This document shows positions 18,647 through 31,088 of a DNA stretch of 64,000 nucleotides, piece after piece. The DNA lies in assembly GCF_019059575.1 (NCBI RefSeq), contig NW_024882322.1, positions 62,001-126,000 on the forward strand, in the 5' to 3' direction. Below the pieces are notes generated by a model, which did no database searches, had not been told where the DNA came from, and saw only the letters and a list, made by a program, of their open reading frames with translations. A program made the position numbers and the translations under genes. The DNA is from Amphibalanus amphitrite. Taxonomy: Eukaryota; Arthropoda; Thecostraca; Balanomorpha; Balanidae. The first letter of the stretch is position 1. Each line of letters begins with the position of its first letter.

Positions 18647-19030
18647 CCCTCGCCGGACCTATTGGTTTACGCGCCGGCCAAGGGGGAGGTGGGTACGACC
18701 CCCCCCCTCGCCGTTTCGCCCCTGGTGGAGCTAGCGCGTCGCGGAAAAAACGAGCGTGTGCGCCGTTACGAGACGCAGAGATTGGTACCGAGTTTAAGGT
18801 CCTAGGTCAACCGGTGACCTCTGAGGTCAGGTCAAGTGCCCCAAGGTACGGTTCCGTTTTTGGTGAATAACTTCGCAAAAAACAGCCGCAGAGCCGCGAT
18901 TTTGGAAGCATCGTGTTCGCCTCGCTCAGGCGCGTCGAATTATATACTTTTTGTTCGGGTCAGGTCAACTTAGGGTGCTAACCTCAGGTCAAGGTCAGGT
19001 CAGCACCCCTAGGTCACGAAGTTGATCGGA
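18647..19030. mobile_element. Family-3 TTAA element, single-ended fragment
   Basis: Begins CCCTCGCCGGACCTATTGG directly after the TTAA that ends the preceding element. It runs through a hairpin (core GGGTACGACCC) and the conserved TTCGCC…GAGCTAGCGC block into AGGTCA-rich core, then stops without a second end. Confidence 0.75.
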
Positions 19031-19122
19031 AGAGGTCATGTCGCATATCATTTGTATTTGTATATTTAAAATCGCCAACAGACAATAAGTCCACTTAAAA
19101 GGCGAAGTCAAAGAGACAGTAA

Positions 19123-19177
19123 AACAGCACACACCCACACACACAACACACACACACCTACATACACACACACACAC
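19123..19177. repeat. (AC)n microsatellite
   Basis: Interrupted CA/AC repeat of about 55 bp; frames reading Cys-Val repeats here are artefacts. Confidence 0.9.
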
Positions 19178-19315
19178 TGAAGATAAAAACACGTAGGGTT
19201 ATAAACACAGGAGATGTAAATAAATAAATAATAGCCTAAAAAGCCTAGTAAACAAGAAACACTAAAAGCACAGCGGATGCGATCACGCCGCTTCCAGCCC
19301 TTTCACATAGTTTAA

Positions 19316-20498
19316 CCCGCGCCCCACTGGGGTCTGCGTATAACACGCCCTACTGGGGGGGGGGGGGCTATTCATAGCCCCCCCCCTCCTAACTCCGAAA
19401 CTACTGGGCCGATCGTCAAAATTCAAACGGCGTCTGATAGCCCCGGAAAAACTGTCGAGCGAAACCTAATTTCATTGACCTCGAGGTCACCGATGACGTC
19501 ACAGGTCAGGTCAAAATAAAAATTATTAGCATTTTGGTTTGTTCACGTTTTGGGCTCTGGCCGCCGTCGTACAAGTCAGATCAGGCTCATTTTTGGTTCA
19601 CACACTCGTGAACAGATGCTCTAGATACCCTGAGGGTACCAAACTTGTACTTTGATTTTCAGGTCAAGGTCAGGTCATCACAGGTCACGAAAATATTATA
19701 TCATGCGTCGGTCACGTGACACATGTTTTATGGTCCATTTAGGCCAAAGATTTCGAATTTGATGTCGTCTGTGTCATTCGAGGTCATTTTGAGTCAAATT
19801 TAGCTTAGGTCAGGTCACTTTCAGGTCAAAAAGGTCAAATTTTGAAGTTATAATTTTTCAACAGAAAAGGTGTCTATTGGATGCAGTTTGAGCTCAGGAA
19901 CACGATGGTGCTATTTATATTGGGCGTACGATGTCAAATACGTGGTGAAAAATTGATTTGAAAAATTAATAGTTGTGAATTGTTTTGCAATAATGCGTAT
20001 AACTTGGCCATTTTTGAAGATATTTAGCTAAAACTTGCTAGAGCTAGTCATAATAACACGTTCTATCACATATATTCCGGTTTTTTTTTCGAAAAGTCAA
20101 AAACCTTTTGAAAAAATGTAAAAATGTAAATTTTGAATTTTATTTTATAAAATTTTCGAAATTTTCAAAATTTCGAAAATCCGAGATAGCAGTTTGATAG
20201 CGCCGTCAATTCTGAGTCCTCTCATGCAAAGAAATTGGATCTAGCTTAAAAACTGAGCCCTTGGGAGCGATTGCCGTGGTTCGATGTTTTGCGTCGAAAT
20301 CGGCCGAACATGACGTCACTCTGACGTCATTTCCGGCCGACCTATGGTAGCTACGAAGTTCAAATTTTGACACAAGGTGTCAAATTGATGCAGCCGAAGG
20401 TACTGAAAGTTTGGCGTCGATACGTCAAGCGGTTTGGAAGTTATTGCAGAAAAACGGGAGGGGGGGCTATAAATAGCCCCCCCCCAGTGGGGCGCGGG
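19316..20498. mobile_element. Family-2 TTAA element, complete, opposite orientation
   Basis: TTAA at 19312-19315 and 20499-20502. Left end CCCGCGCCCCACTGGGG with a second ACTGGGG 27 bp further in; right end CAGTGGGGCGCGGG. Hairpin cores CTATTCATAG and CTATAAATAG. The double-tag (B) end is on the left, so it is inverted relative to the copies at 13191 and 17478. Confidence 0.9.
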
Positions 20499-20502
20499 TT
20501 AA

Positions 20503-21105
20503 AACGTGTCCTCTAAAAGTGTAGAAACTATCGCTAAAAACATCAGCGGGACTTCTAGTTAAAAACACGTTCATGGCCCTCGGTAGTCGGCGCAGAAAAC
20601 CATCCCCGACGGTCCGTACGCGCCAGGGAAGCTCGGCGAAGAGCCGCTGTGAGCGGGTTGATCGCGGCGGCACATGGAGCGGAAATCTACCAAGGAGGTT
20701 AGAAGAACGGATTTTACCGGCCAGGATATTCCTCAGGAAGAGCAGGTCGTGTTGGTTTCTACGGACAGACAGTGATGTAATACCAAAATGATGCAGAAGA
20801 GAAGGATAGGACAGAGAGGAACATGGCGAGGATGTGTGGCTATTCAACCACAACAAGAATTTGTGCTGCACACGATCAACCCGCTCTGTGTGGGATTTGG
20901 CCGCTCCCGCCCAGACCACGCAACCGTATTCCAAAATTGAACGAACATTGGCATAGTAAGTAACGAGTAACGTATGTTTGTTAAATTTCGATCTCTTAGT
21001 CCCGGCCTGAAAGGTTCTGATCATCAGGCCTAGGGCCCTGTTTGCCTGGCATACAATCCGGGACACGTGCGCCGAAAATGACAGCTTGCTGTCAATTGTG
21101 ACGCC
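20503..21105 (-). pseudogene. LINE ORF2 C-terminal region, out of frame with the RT part
   Basis: The frame 20467-21066 encodes RSILEYGCVVWAG, RVDRVQHKFLLWL and following residues, the usual region after the polymerase in Jockey/CR1 elements. A one-base deletion at about 21104-21108 (minus strand, just after DEIKDL) separates it from the reverse transcriptase frame. The last residues, RAPLGGGYL, come from the adjoining TTAA element. Confidence 0.8.
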
Positions 21106-23177
21106 AGATCTTTGATCTCGTCTACGCTCTCCAGAACAGCGCTGCCAATACGGTAGGTGGTCCGAACGGGAGCGCGCCGCAGAGTCACACTGAATGCTTT
21201 ACATTTGGCTGGGTTTAGAGACAGACCCCATGTGGCCGACCAGGATCTCAGCCGGTCGATGTCCGTCTGCAGAGTGGCAGCATCCTGGCGCGTCGTGATT
21301 TTCCTGAAGATTTTGGCATCGTCTGCGTAGAGTAAACATTCTGAGTCTAGATCGGAAGGGAGGTCATTGATAAAAATAGAAAATAGGATCGGAGCAATCA
21401 ATGACCCCTCTGGAGTTCCCGAAATGACACTAGTCCATTCCGACGTTTTGCCGTTCAGTGTGACTCTTTGGCGCCTATCGGAGAGGTACGAGACAAACCA
21501 CATGAGAGCCGAGCCGTGGACGTGGAACAAATTTTTTAGTTTGTGGATCAAGTAACCATGATTTACACTTTGAAAGGTCGCTGTGAAGTCGGTGTATATC
21601 GTGTCTGTCTGGTACCCCTCCGATATGGCCTCCCACGCCGAGGTCAGAAAGACGGCCAAGTTGCTGGTACATGATCTACCCGGCACAAAGCCGTGCTGCT
21701 CGTTGCAGAGTGCCGGTGCCACGTGCCGGTAAAGCTGGTCATAAACCACTTTTTCTAAAATCTTTGCGAAGAGAGGCAGCAAGCTAACACTTCTGTAGTT
21801 TTCGGCCGACTTTTTGTCTCCTTTTTTGAATATCGGCACTATGTTAGCGCGTTTCCAGCGTTCGGGGAAAACTCCAGAGGCGACTGACATGGAACAGATC
21901 TTTGTAAGCGGAACAACAAGTTCCTCGCGGCATTCTAAGATTATTCTGGCGCTAATGTTATCTGGCCCACATGCTTTGTTCTGAGTCAGTTGATTAAGAG
22001 CCGCACGGATTGATGATTCGGTGACATAAAAGTGAGACAGTGAGTCAATGGGATATGACTTAGCATGTGGGATAATGCTGGGAGACGGCTTTGAAAATTT
22101 CCTGGCGAAAGCTTTGTTGAATATCTCAGCCCGCTCAGTGTCATCGGAAGCCAATGAACCGTCATCTCGATAAAGAACAGATGACATTTTAGATGTTTTG
22201 CCTACGCACTTGACAAAAGTCCAGTATCTTTTTGGATTGGTTTTCAAGTCATCAGTAAGCTTGACTAAGTATTGACGATATTTTGAGGCCGCTAGAGATT
22301 TAAAAGCCTTTCTTTTCTCAGCAAACCTGGCCGTAGTTTCATCGCTCGGACAGCGGCGCATTCTCCTAAACGCAGCCTCCTTCTCCCTGAGAGCTGCGCG
22401 CACCGAACCGTCAAACCAGGGGGGACACCTGCGCCGGACCGTCACCGTCGGAATGTGATCTGCAATAGCGGATTCCAACAGCTCATAGAATGTGTCCACA
22501 GCCTCATTCACATCCACACAGTCCAGCATACCCCAGTTAATCAGCGATAAAGCACGACGCAAGCTCTGAAAATCAGCGTCTTTATAGTTATATGCGGTAC
22601 GACGTGACACAACGGCAGAACAAGACTTTGGAACACGAAATTCGCAGATTATGTCTTTGTGATCACTATCGAAAAGTCCATCCGTTACGTTAATAGATGT
22701 GCATGTTAAGAATCTAGAGAACAGCAGATCGAGCATATTCAGCCCTCTCGAGGGTTCAGTAACCCATTGTTTGAGTCCCAAAGTGCCACATTCGTCGACA
22801 AAGCGGACAGCTCTGACGGCCGCTCGCCGCGGCATGGGAACAACACCGTCATCGGTCACCGTCCACACAACCTCGGGCAGATTAAAATCACCGACCACGA
22901 TGAGACGGGCACCGGGAGCCACCGACGAGAGTGCTGCGGCGACGGCTGTGAGCGCATCGTCGTCGCCGGGCGGCCGGTAGCAGACCGCCAGCGTAACGCC
23001 GATTCTCTGCAGTCTGAGCAGCAGTATTTCGGCTCCCGCCGGGTCCGGCAGCCGCACAGGCAGCAGCGACGAGCGTACCGCGCAGGCCACGCCGCCACCG
23101 AGACTCCCCCGATCGCGCCGGAACCATGTGTGGTCGTCGTAGCCGAGCTGCAGTTCGCAGTCTTGAACGGTGTCGTT
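21106..23177 (-). pseudogene. LINE ORF2: endonuclease and reverse transcriptase, interrupted
   Basis: The open frame runs 23237-21030. Its first 25 or so residues are Penelope-derived and its last 30 are frameshifted. In between are endonuclease motifs (RDRGSLGGGVA, VVGDFNLPEVVW, SDHKDIICEF) and polymerase motifs (AENYRSVSLL, HGFVPGRSC, GTPEGSLIAPILF, LLYADDAKIF). The catalytic YADD is intact. Motif A reads TDFTATFQSV and motif B reads GTPEGS, where the family normally has AFD and GxPQGS, so the copy was probably decaying before interruption. Normal role: target-primed reverse transcription of its own RNA. Confidence 0.88.
23162..23177. repeat. Target-site duplication of the Penelope-like insertion, left copy
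   Basis: CTTGAACGGTGTCGTT, identical to 25729-25744. It lies in the LINE endonuclease reading frame. Confidence 0.9.
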
Positions 23178-23216
23178 TTTCTCACAGTCAATGACAATCC
23201 AAAAACAATGTAATAA

Positions 23217-23251
23217 GACCAGACGTTTCGACAACAAAGTGCCTTCGTCAG
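23217..23251 (-). ncRNA. Hammerhead-like motif, inverted-arm copy
   Basis: Exact complement of 25632-25666, lying in the inverted arm. Confidence 0.45.
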
Positions 23252-23460
23252 TGGAAAAACAAGATATAGGCTTTACATCGATAAAAAATATAGAAGACGA
23301 CCAGCCTGCACGAAATACAGTTCTACTTTTTTGAAATACAGGTTATATCTAATCTCGCACTAAAATGTTGTATCGTTCTTCTGTCTAAACTATTCTGTAA
23401 GTTATAATCACAGCATTGACACATTGACACATTATAACAGAGACACTCCTATAGATATAG

Positions 23461-23817
23461 CTATTTGTTTTTTAGCACCATTTTCGCACCTATCCTGGAC
23501 CAGCTGTAGAAGCCTGGTTTTATGTTAACAGTGTCTTCAAGTAAAATATATGCAGCTTCCATGGCTCTCCTAATCGGTTTTGGCATGCCCTTTTCCATCA
23601 CTGTAGCTGAATCCCAAGCTGGAAGATGATGACACTTTTCTATATGAAGCACCATCGCATTGGATACATTATGATTTCGAACATCACGTTTGTGCTCTTG
23701 AAGTCGTGTTTTCAAACCCCTCCCCGTTTCACCGACATATGATTTTGAACATGGTCCAGAACAAGGTATCTTATATATAACACTGTTGTCTGATGTGTTC
23801 ACCTTCTTCGGTCGCAC
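23461..23817 (-). pseudogene. Inverted partial copy of the Penelope GIY-YIG endonuclease
   Basis: Encodes 118 residues identical to the C-terminus of the forward copy, from RPKKVNTSDNS to MVLKNK. The same frame continues upstream into the inverted arm until it stops at the inversion point near 24191. It has no reverse transcriptase and is not a gene in its own right. Confidence 0.88.
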
Positions 23818-24165
23818 TAAATCTTGAATCTTGGATCCTGAAACGATGGCTACATTGGTTCCAGCTGATCGTAGACTAGTCGCTATTTCGTTCGCTTGTT
23901 TCGAGATGGGAATCGTTATGAATCGTCCTCGTTTCTTTTGTTCTTGTTTTTGTTTCTTCTTTTCTTCTACACTCTTCCTCCTTATTTCCTTCGCCTTGTT
24001 TTGGAGCCGAATTAAGTAACCATTTGGATAATGAAGTCTTGTAAACGTTTCGTATATATGGGCGATCTCTTCGTCGAGGAATTCTTCGCTACAAATCCTG
24101 AATGCTCGGAGAAAGAAGCCGATGACTATGCCACTTTTTACGCGATCGCTGTGTCCTGAAAGGAA

Positions 24166-25422
24166 GTGGACGTAGTCTTCTTTATTTGTAGAAAGAAACT
24201 AGCCAGTTTTGATGTGAAATCCCTTTTCACGAATGTACCTGTAGAAGGAGCTTTAGAGGCGATCGCCAAAGCCGTTAATAATATAGATGAAAGATCTCTT
24301 CCTCTTCCAAAAGCGCAGTATATGGAACTAGTAACACTTTGCATGCAGTTTAACACGTTTACTTTCGGTGACACTGAATACGTTCAGTCAAATGGTTTAG
24401 CCATGGGATCTCCGTTAAGTCCAGTAGCGGCTTGCTTGTACATGGAAAACCTGGAGGAAGAAAAGTACAAACATATCATGGGCCCTGAGTGCACTTGGAT
24501 TCGTTACGTTGACGACGTGCTCGTAATAGTTCCACACGATATGAACCTGAAAGAGGAGGTTATTGCCCTGAATGCCGTCGATCCGAAAATCCAATTCACA
24601 ATTGAAACCGAAAACAGCGGAACGATTCCTTTCCTGGACACACTGGTTATTAGGTGCGGAAGTACAGCAAAATTTAAGGTATACAGAAAGCCTACAAATA
24701 AAGAAGACTACGTCCACTTCCTTTCAGGACACAGCGATCGCGTAAAAAGTGGCATAGTCATCGGCTTCTTTCTCCGAGCATTCAGGATTTGTAGCGAAGA
24801 ATTCCTCGACGAAGAGATCGCCCATATATACGAAACGTTTACAAGACTTCATTATCCAAAAGGTTACTTAATTCGGCTCCAAAACAAGGCGAAGGAAATA
24901 AGGAGGAAGAGTGTAGAAGAAAAGAAGAAACAAAAACAAGAACAAAAGAAACGAGGACGATTCATAACGATTCCCATCTCGAAACAAGCGAACGAAATAG
25001 CGACTAGTCTACGATCAGCTGGAACCAATGTAGCCATCGTTTCAGGATCCAAGATTCAAGATTTAGTGCGACCGAAGAAGGTGAACACATCAGACAACAG
25101 TGTTATATATAAGATACCTTGTTCTGGACCATGTTCAAAATCATATGTCGGTGAAACGGGGAGGGGTTTGAAAACACGACTTCAAGAGCACAAACGTGAT
25201 GTTCGAAATCATAATGTATCCAATGCGATGGTGCTTCATATAGAAAAGTGTCATCATCTTCCAGCTTGGGATTCAGCTACAGTGATGGAAAAGGGCATGC
25301 CAAAACCGATTAGGAGAGCCATGGAAGCTGCATATATTTTACTTGAAGACACTGTTAACATAAAACCAGGCTTCTACAGCTGGTCCAGGATAGGTGCGAA
25401 AATGGTGCTAAAAAACAAATAG
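24166..25422 (+). CDS. Penelope-like reverse transcriptase with GIY-YIG endonuclease, N-terminally truncated
   Basis: Residues 1-9 are read from the inverted arm; true element coding starts near KLASFDVKSLFTNVP (polymerase motif A). Motif B is GLAMGSPLSPVAACLYME, motif C is RYVDDVLVIV, followed by IPFLDTLVIR and VYRKPTNKEDYVHFLSGHS. A basic KKKQKQEQKKR segment at about residues 255-265 looks like a nuclear localisation signal. The C-terminal domain, from about residue 310, is GIY-YIG type: VIYKIPCSGPCSKSYVGETG followed by RGLKTRLQEHK. The fingers region and polymerase motifs before A are missing, so the copy should be inactive although the remaining frame is unbroken to the stop at 25420-25422. 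The GIY-YIG domain places it among endonuclease-bearing Penelope/Poseidon-type elements rather than Athena. Confidence 0.9.
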   Translation: MDVVFFICRKKLASFDVKSLFTNVPVEGALEAIAKAVNNIDERSLPLPKAQYMELVTLCMQFNTFTFGDTEYVQSNGLAMGSPLSPVAACLYMENLEEEKYKHIMGPECTWIRYVDDVLVIVPHDMNLKEEVIALNAVDPKIQFTIETENSGTIPFLDTLVIRCGSTAKFKVYRKPTNKEDYVHFLSGHSDRVKSGIVIGFFLRAFRICSEEFLDEEIAHIYETFTRLHYPKGYLIRLQNKAKEIRRKSVEEKKKQKQEQKKRGRFITIPISKQANEIATSLRSAGTNVAIVSGSKIQDLVRPKKVNTSDNSVIYKIPCSGPCSKSYVGETGRGLKTRLQEHKRDVRNHNVSNAMVLHIEKCHHLPAWDSATVMEKGMPKPIRRAMEAAYILLEDTVNIKPGFYSWSRIGAKMVLKNK

Positions 25423-25631
25423 CTATATCTATAGGAGTGTCTCTGTTATAATGTGTCAATGTGTCAATGCTGTGATTATGACTTACAGAATAGTTTAGAC
25501 AGAAGAACGATACAACATTTTAGTGCGAGATTAGATATAACCTGTATTTCAAAAAAGTAGAACTGTATTTCGTGCAGGCTGGTCGTCTTCTATATTTTTT
25601 ATCGATGTAAAGCCTATATCTTGTTTTTCCA

Positions 25632-25666
25632 CTGACGAAGGCACTTTGTTGTCGAAACGTCTGGTC
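25632..25666 (+). ncRNA. Hammerhead-like motif in the Penelope 3' repeat
   Basis: CTGACGA, a GGCA/TGTC stem (with one G-T pair) and GAAAC are followed by a 5-nt loop and GTC. This fits the conserved core order of a minimal type I hammerhead ribozyme with a two-pair stem III. Penelope-like elements are known to carry such ribozymes. Stem I pairing is poor as drawn, so self-cleavage is uncertain. Confidence 0.45.
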
Positions 25667-25728
25667 TTATTACATTGTTTTTGGATTGTCATTGACTGTG
25701 AGAAAAACGAAATGTCTGACTCTTCTAA

Positions 25729-25744
25729 CTTGAACGGTGTCGTT
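25729..25744. repeat. Target-site duplication of the Penelope-like insertion, right copy
   Basis: CTTGAACGGTGTCGTT, the partner of 23162-23177. Confidence 0.9.
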
Positions 25745-25987
25745 AAGCCAAGATTCCGTGAATGATATTATGTCGTATCGCTCCAGGGTAGGAGCGAGCA
25801 GTCGTAGTCCACCGAGCTGTTTCTTCAGGCTTCGAACATTCTGGTTGAACAAGGTGATGGTTCCCAGTGCGTTCACACCAGAGCCGAGACGCCGCGGGCC
25901 GCCGCCGCCCGGCTGGCCGCCCCCACCGGCCGCTGGGCCGGTGGGGGCGGCCGAATCATTCGATTCGGCAGGTCTTCCTGAGTCCAT
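25729..25987 (-). pseudogene. LINE ORF2 N-terminus (endonuclease start), cut off by the insertion
   Basis: Reads a Gly/Pro-rich leader, then LFNQNVRSLKKQLGGLRLL and DIISFTESWLNDTVQ, the opening of an apurinic-type endonuclease with its FTESWL metal-site motif. NDTVQ recurs at the start of the other half at 23177-23163 because those bases are the 16-bp target duplication. Confidence 0.85.
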
Positions 25988-26012
25988 TGGTGGCTTTCCC
26001 GACTCGCTAGCT

Positions 26013-26563
26013 TAATTTGATCAAAAGTTATTGACGAAAAACTAATATGACCTTGATGACGTCATAAATGACGTCACGCAAGGTCAACATTGCAAAAGTG
26101 ACGCATCTAACCTTGCAAGGAGTGCATCAAATCACGATTCTGTGTGCTTGAGATAGTTGGAGATCGTTCCCGGCGCCAGAATAGCAGTTTTCATTTTTCC
26201 CCATTGACTTATAATGATGAGGTCACGAAAATGACCTGACCTCATATGAACTTTAGGAAAAATCCGAGACATACAAGTTGTGAGACTCATAATGGATACT
26301 AGATCCTGCAAGCTTCATTTCCCTGTGACATTTGCTCTGACAGTGAGGGCGTTGCGAACCTGCGACATCTGAAGACTGTGCAGAGGTTCACTTAAGACGT
26401 CATAGGTCAGTGACCTGACCAGACCCAAAAATGCGGTTGGTGTCAAAAGATCCGGCTTGAAGCAAAGGTCAGCTATGCCAAGTTTCACCTCTCTATCGCC
26501 AGCGTGTTCGGAGCTATCGTGAAAAAAACCTTATGGGGGGGCGGCGCCCGCCCCCCCCTCGGG
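26013..26563. mobile_element. TTAA element, right part only
   Basis: Begins right after the LINE with a TTTGATCAAAAGTTATTGACG string typical of family-1 and family-3 cores. It contains TGACGTCA and TGACCTGACC repeats and ends with a hairpin (GGCGGCGCCCGCC between G and C runs), a shortened CTCGGG and TTAA at 26564-26567. The left end is missing. Confidence 0.65.
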
Positions 26564-26834
26564 TTAAAGGAAGAAAAGTTCAATATTGGGGGTCGTGGAA
26601 GCAAATATTTTCAGAAAATCGCGTTTTACACCTCATCACTAAAAATGTTATAACTTCTTTCTTTTCTGATCGATTTTGATGAAACTTAAGGGGACCCTTC
26701 TTCATAAAATGGGCCTTCATATATATATTTCGGTTTTTCGGATATTTCAAAAATCATAGGCAGAATTATCAATTAGGTAAGCTAATTTGGGATGATATTT
26801 TGAGTTTTTGTCATGGCATGTCATGCGCCTTATG

Positions 26835-27266
26835 CAGTGTTCGCCACGGGCCGCAAAATCCTAGTCCAGCCCAGCCCAGGCCCATGGGTTCCCGAGCCCA
26901 TTCGTGGTAAAAGCGTAAAGCCTAGCCCAGCCCAGTCCGTCAAAAATGAATGGATTGAAAATTATTGATACTACACAGGTATCCAAAGGTAGCAAAGAAA
27001 CATTTTTTGCGAGCAGCGCAGCATGCATAATGCACATTGCACATTGCATGCGTGCTATATTAACTTGTTTTTAAGTATTGCACAATAATAACTAATAAGC
27101 TATGTAGTTATATAGTTTCTGTCTCAGTTGCGACTTGCGAGCCCCTGACTCCACTTTACAGTTCTTGGCCCAGCCCATCCACAGCCCATCGATCCTTCAT
27201 GTTTGAGCCCGTAGCCCAGCCCAGGCATTGCCTGCATTGGGCTGGCCCGGCCCATGACGAACACTG
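26835..27266. mobile_element. hAT-type MITE, 432 bp
   Basis: Ends CAGTGTTCGCCACGGGCC and its near complement. The 8-bp flanks are GCCTTATG (26827-26834) and GTCTTATG (27267-27274), one mismatch apart. Both ends are rich in CAGCCCAGCCC-type strings. No coding capacity. Confidence 0.8.
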
Positions 27267-27464
27267 GTCTTATGACATGATGTATTACATATAATGTAAA
27301 ATATGCAACGTTAGCACAAAATACACGTTTTCGTGAAGCATAGACGGATTCAGACACGCATGCCATTAATTGGAATTCATTTGCACTCACCATCATAGTT
27401 CATCAACAACCCACGATAAAGTTTTGTCACATCAGCTGACGCCGCCAGTCACATCAGCCATCTA

Positions 27465-27635
27465 TGACGTCAGTGTAGGGGCGGCGCTAAAAATAGAGCG
27501 CGGGGGCCGGGAGAGGTGCGCGCGCGCCGCCAGAGCAGCGCGCCGTGGCCCGGCCGTCCAGCACGGCGCCGCCGCTCCACTGCTAACGGTGATCAGTGGT
27601 GATGGTAGTGATAATGGTGACGTGGTGACGTCAGC

Positions 27636-27653
<18 letters not shown>
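27465..27653 (+). promoter_or_regulatory. Predicted promoter with three CRE palindromes
   Basis: Perfect TGACGTCA sites lie at 27465-27472, 27626-27633 and 27646-27653; the last falls inside the first codons of the gene. A TATA-like TAAAAATAG at 27488-27496 is followed by a very GC-rich stretch suited to a 5' UTR. Cyclic-AMP or ATF-type control is inferred from these sites only. Confidence 0.5.
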
Positions 27654-29646
<1,993 letters not shown>

Positions 29647-30678
29647 TTCTGATCCTCTGCCCAAGACCCGCGCAGATGAGACGAGAACAGCGAGGACATT
29701 GTGTCGGACTCTGCTCAGTGATAATGACGAACGAAGCACACAGCTGAGAACGAGCGCGGAGAATATGTGAAACTAATGTGGAGCTCAATTATTATCGCGC
29801 AAGGAACACGAACTCCCAAACGCACTCAGTGAGCAAAGCGTGACAAATCTATTGTCAAGATTGATTATAAAGTTCCGTGATTTTGCCGTTTTACAAAGAC
29901 TTCAATCTCAATTTTGTAGCTCCCTGGAAAAATGATTGGTGCCATTCAATGCGTACCTACTGCGTAGTTAGTTCAATGGCGTACATGTGTTGTGTCGTCA
30001 ATAATGTTTTGTCGTCAATAATGTTGTGACGTCATCATGTTAAGCAGCAAAGGCAGGCACCAGGTGGCGATTAAGGAAGTTTTTTATTTGTATTATGGTG
30101 CGACAAAGCAATATTGAAGTAACAGCGTACGCTTGGAGAACTTTGTACGATGAATGAACTTACATGTGCGTTGTGTGCGGTTCTTGGATCATGCGTGAGC
30201 CTTTATTGCTGTGCATTGAGTACAGTTTGATGCCATTTTGTATTCAGGTTTTGTTCTGTGAGCAATGGCAGACTTGGGACGCGGTCGTTATTAACTTTTA
30301 ATGAATCACTCATGCAAAATATGTTTTCTTTTCTAAACCGTTTCATTAATATCCGTATTCACTGGTGGCTGATATATCAATATAATATGAATACATATTT
30401 TCTAGAATACATGGTAACACGGAGCAGGACAAATCCCTTAACCGGCGCGGCGCCCCGTTGAGGTGGATGGCCGAAACGGACCTTCCTGGCTCATTCTCTC
30501 GATATTTTCCGAAGAAACCACTCCAAATTTCGGTATCCTTCCACATGCTGTAAAAAAAACAACAATTAAAATATTATGATACGTCGGCTGCAAAAAAGAA
30601 ACGTTGGAGTGGCGTTCGCCATAAATAACGCTGAAGAGATGTTATTACAAAACGGCCATGGCTCCGATTCCCCAAGTA
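29647..30678. other. 3' flank; no gene seen
   Basis: AT-rich DNA with a duplicated GTCGTCAATAATG at 29994-30022. A GC patch at 30440-30480 (GGCGCGGCGCC) has no coding support. Confidence 0.4.
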
Positions 30679-31088
30679 CAGGGTGTCCAGAAAAAACGGA
30701 TACTATTATTTTTTGCTGTAATTCCGAAAATAAACACCTTACATTTTAAAATGGCACATGCTTGTATTCGCCAAAATATGGCAAAACAGACAGCAGGTGC
30801 CACATGGCATGTAAACTCTTTGGTTAGTTGCGGCAGCTCCTCAAAGCAGATACTCAATGTGAGCGGCCTTACGGCGGACCAGCTCCAGCACTAGCACAGT
30901 CTGCAGGTGACTGATGGTCATGTTGACCATCTCGGAGGGCAAGCAGACAACTTTCCAACGACGCATTACAGTGCTCATGAGTTTTGCCAAATCTTGCACT
31001 ATAAGCACATGAATTTGGAACAAAATCGGCACGTGCGTTAATGAATGCGACTTAATTTCCGTAGTATCTTTTTTTTCTGGACACCCTG
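30679..31088 (-). mobile_element. Relic of a Tc1/mariner-type transposon
   Basis: The inverted ends are CAGGGTGTCCAGAAAAAA, with TA directly before the left end. The minus-strand frame 30841-31119 ends with VRRKAAHIEYLL and a stop, resembling the last residues of mariner-like transposases (Arg-rich helix, then a G/A-x-H-x-E-x-L-L terminus). Only about 410 bp remain and no DDE/DDD triad is present, so it is a deletion derivative. Confidence 0.65.

Larger units (their letters stand above)
23178..25728 (+). mobile_element. Penelope-like element, head-to-head dimer
   Basis: Two 5'-truncated copies face each other: an inverted copy (23178-24191) and a longer forward copy (24192-25728). Bases 23173-24191 are the complement of 24692-25710 with no length difference. 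The only mismatch I saw is one T/C at about 23405. Flanked by a 16-bp duplication. Near identity of the arms implies a recent insertion. Partial tandem or inverted dimers are known for Penelope-like elements. Confidence 0.9.
20503..26012 (-). mobile_element. Jockey/CR1-like LINE, 5'-truncated, split by a Penelope-like element
   Basis: Once the Penelope insertion is removed, about 2.9 kb of one ORF2 remains on the minus strand: endonuclease start 25987-25729, endonuclease and reverse transcriptase 23177 to about 21105, and the C-terminal part about 21105 to 20503. There is no ORF1. Its 3' end lies exactly at the TTAA right end of the preceding element. No poly-A tail is seen. Confidence 0.85.

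Noticed and set aside
22699-23213. Plus-strand and alternate minus-strand frames across the LINE endonuclease
   Set aside because: They are shadows of the real minus-strand ORF2 in GC-rich codons.
24138-25052. Minus-strand frames inside the Penelope element
   Set aside because: They are shadows; identical 62-codon frames occur in both arms only because the arms are inverted copies.
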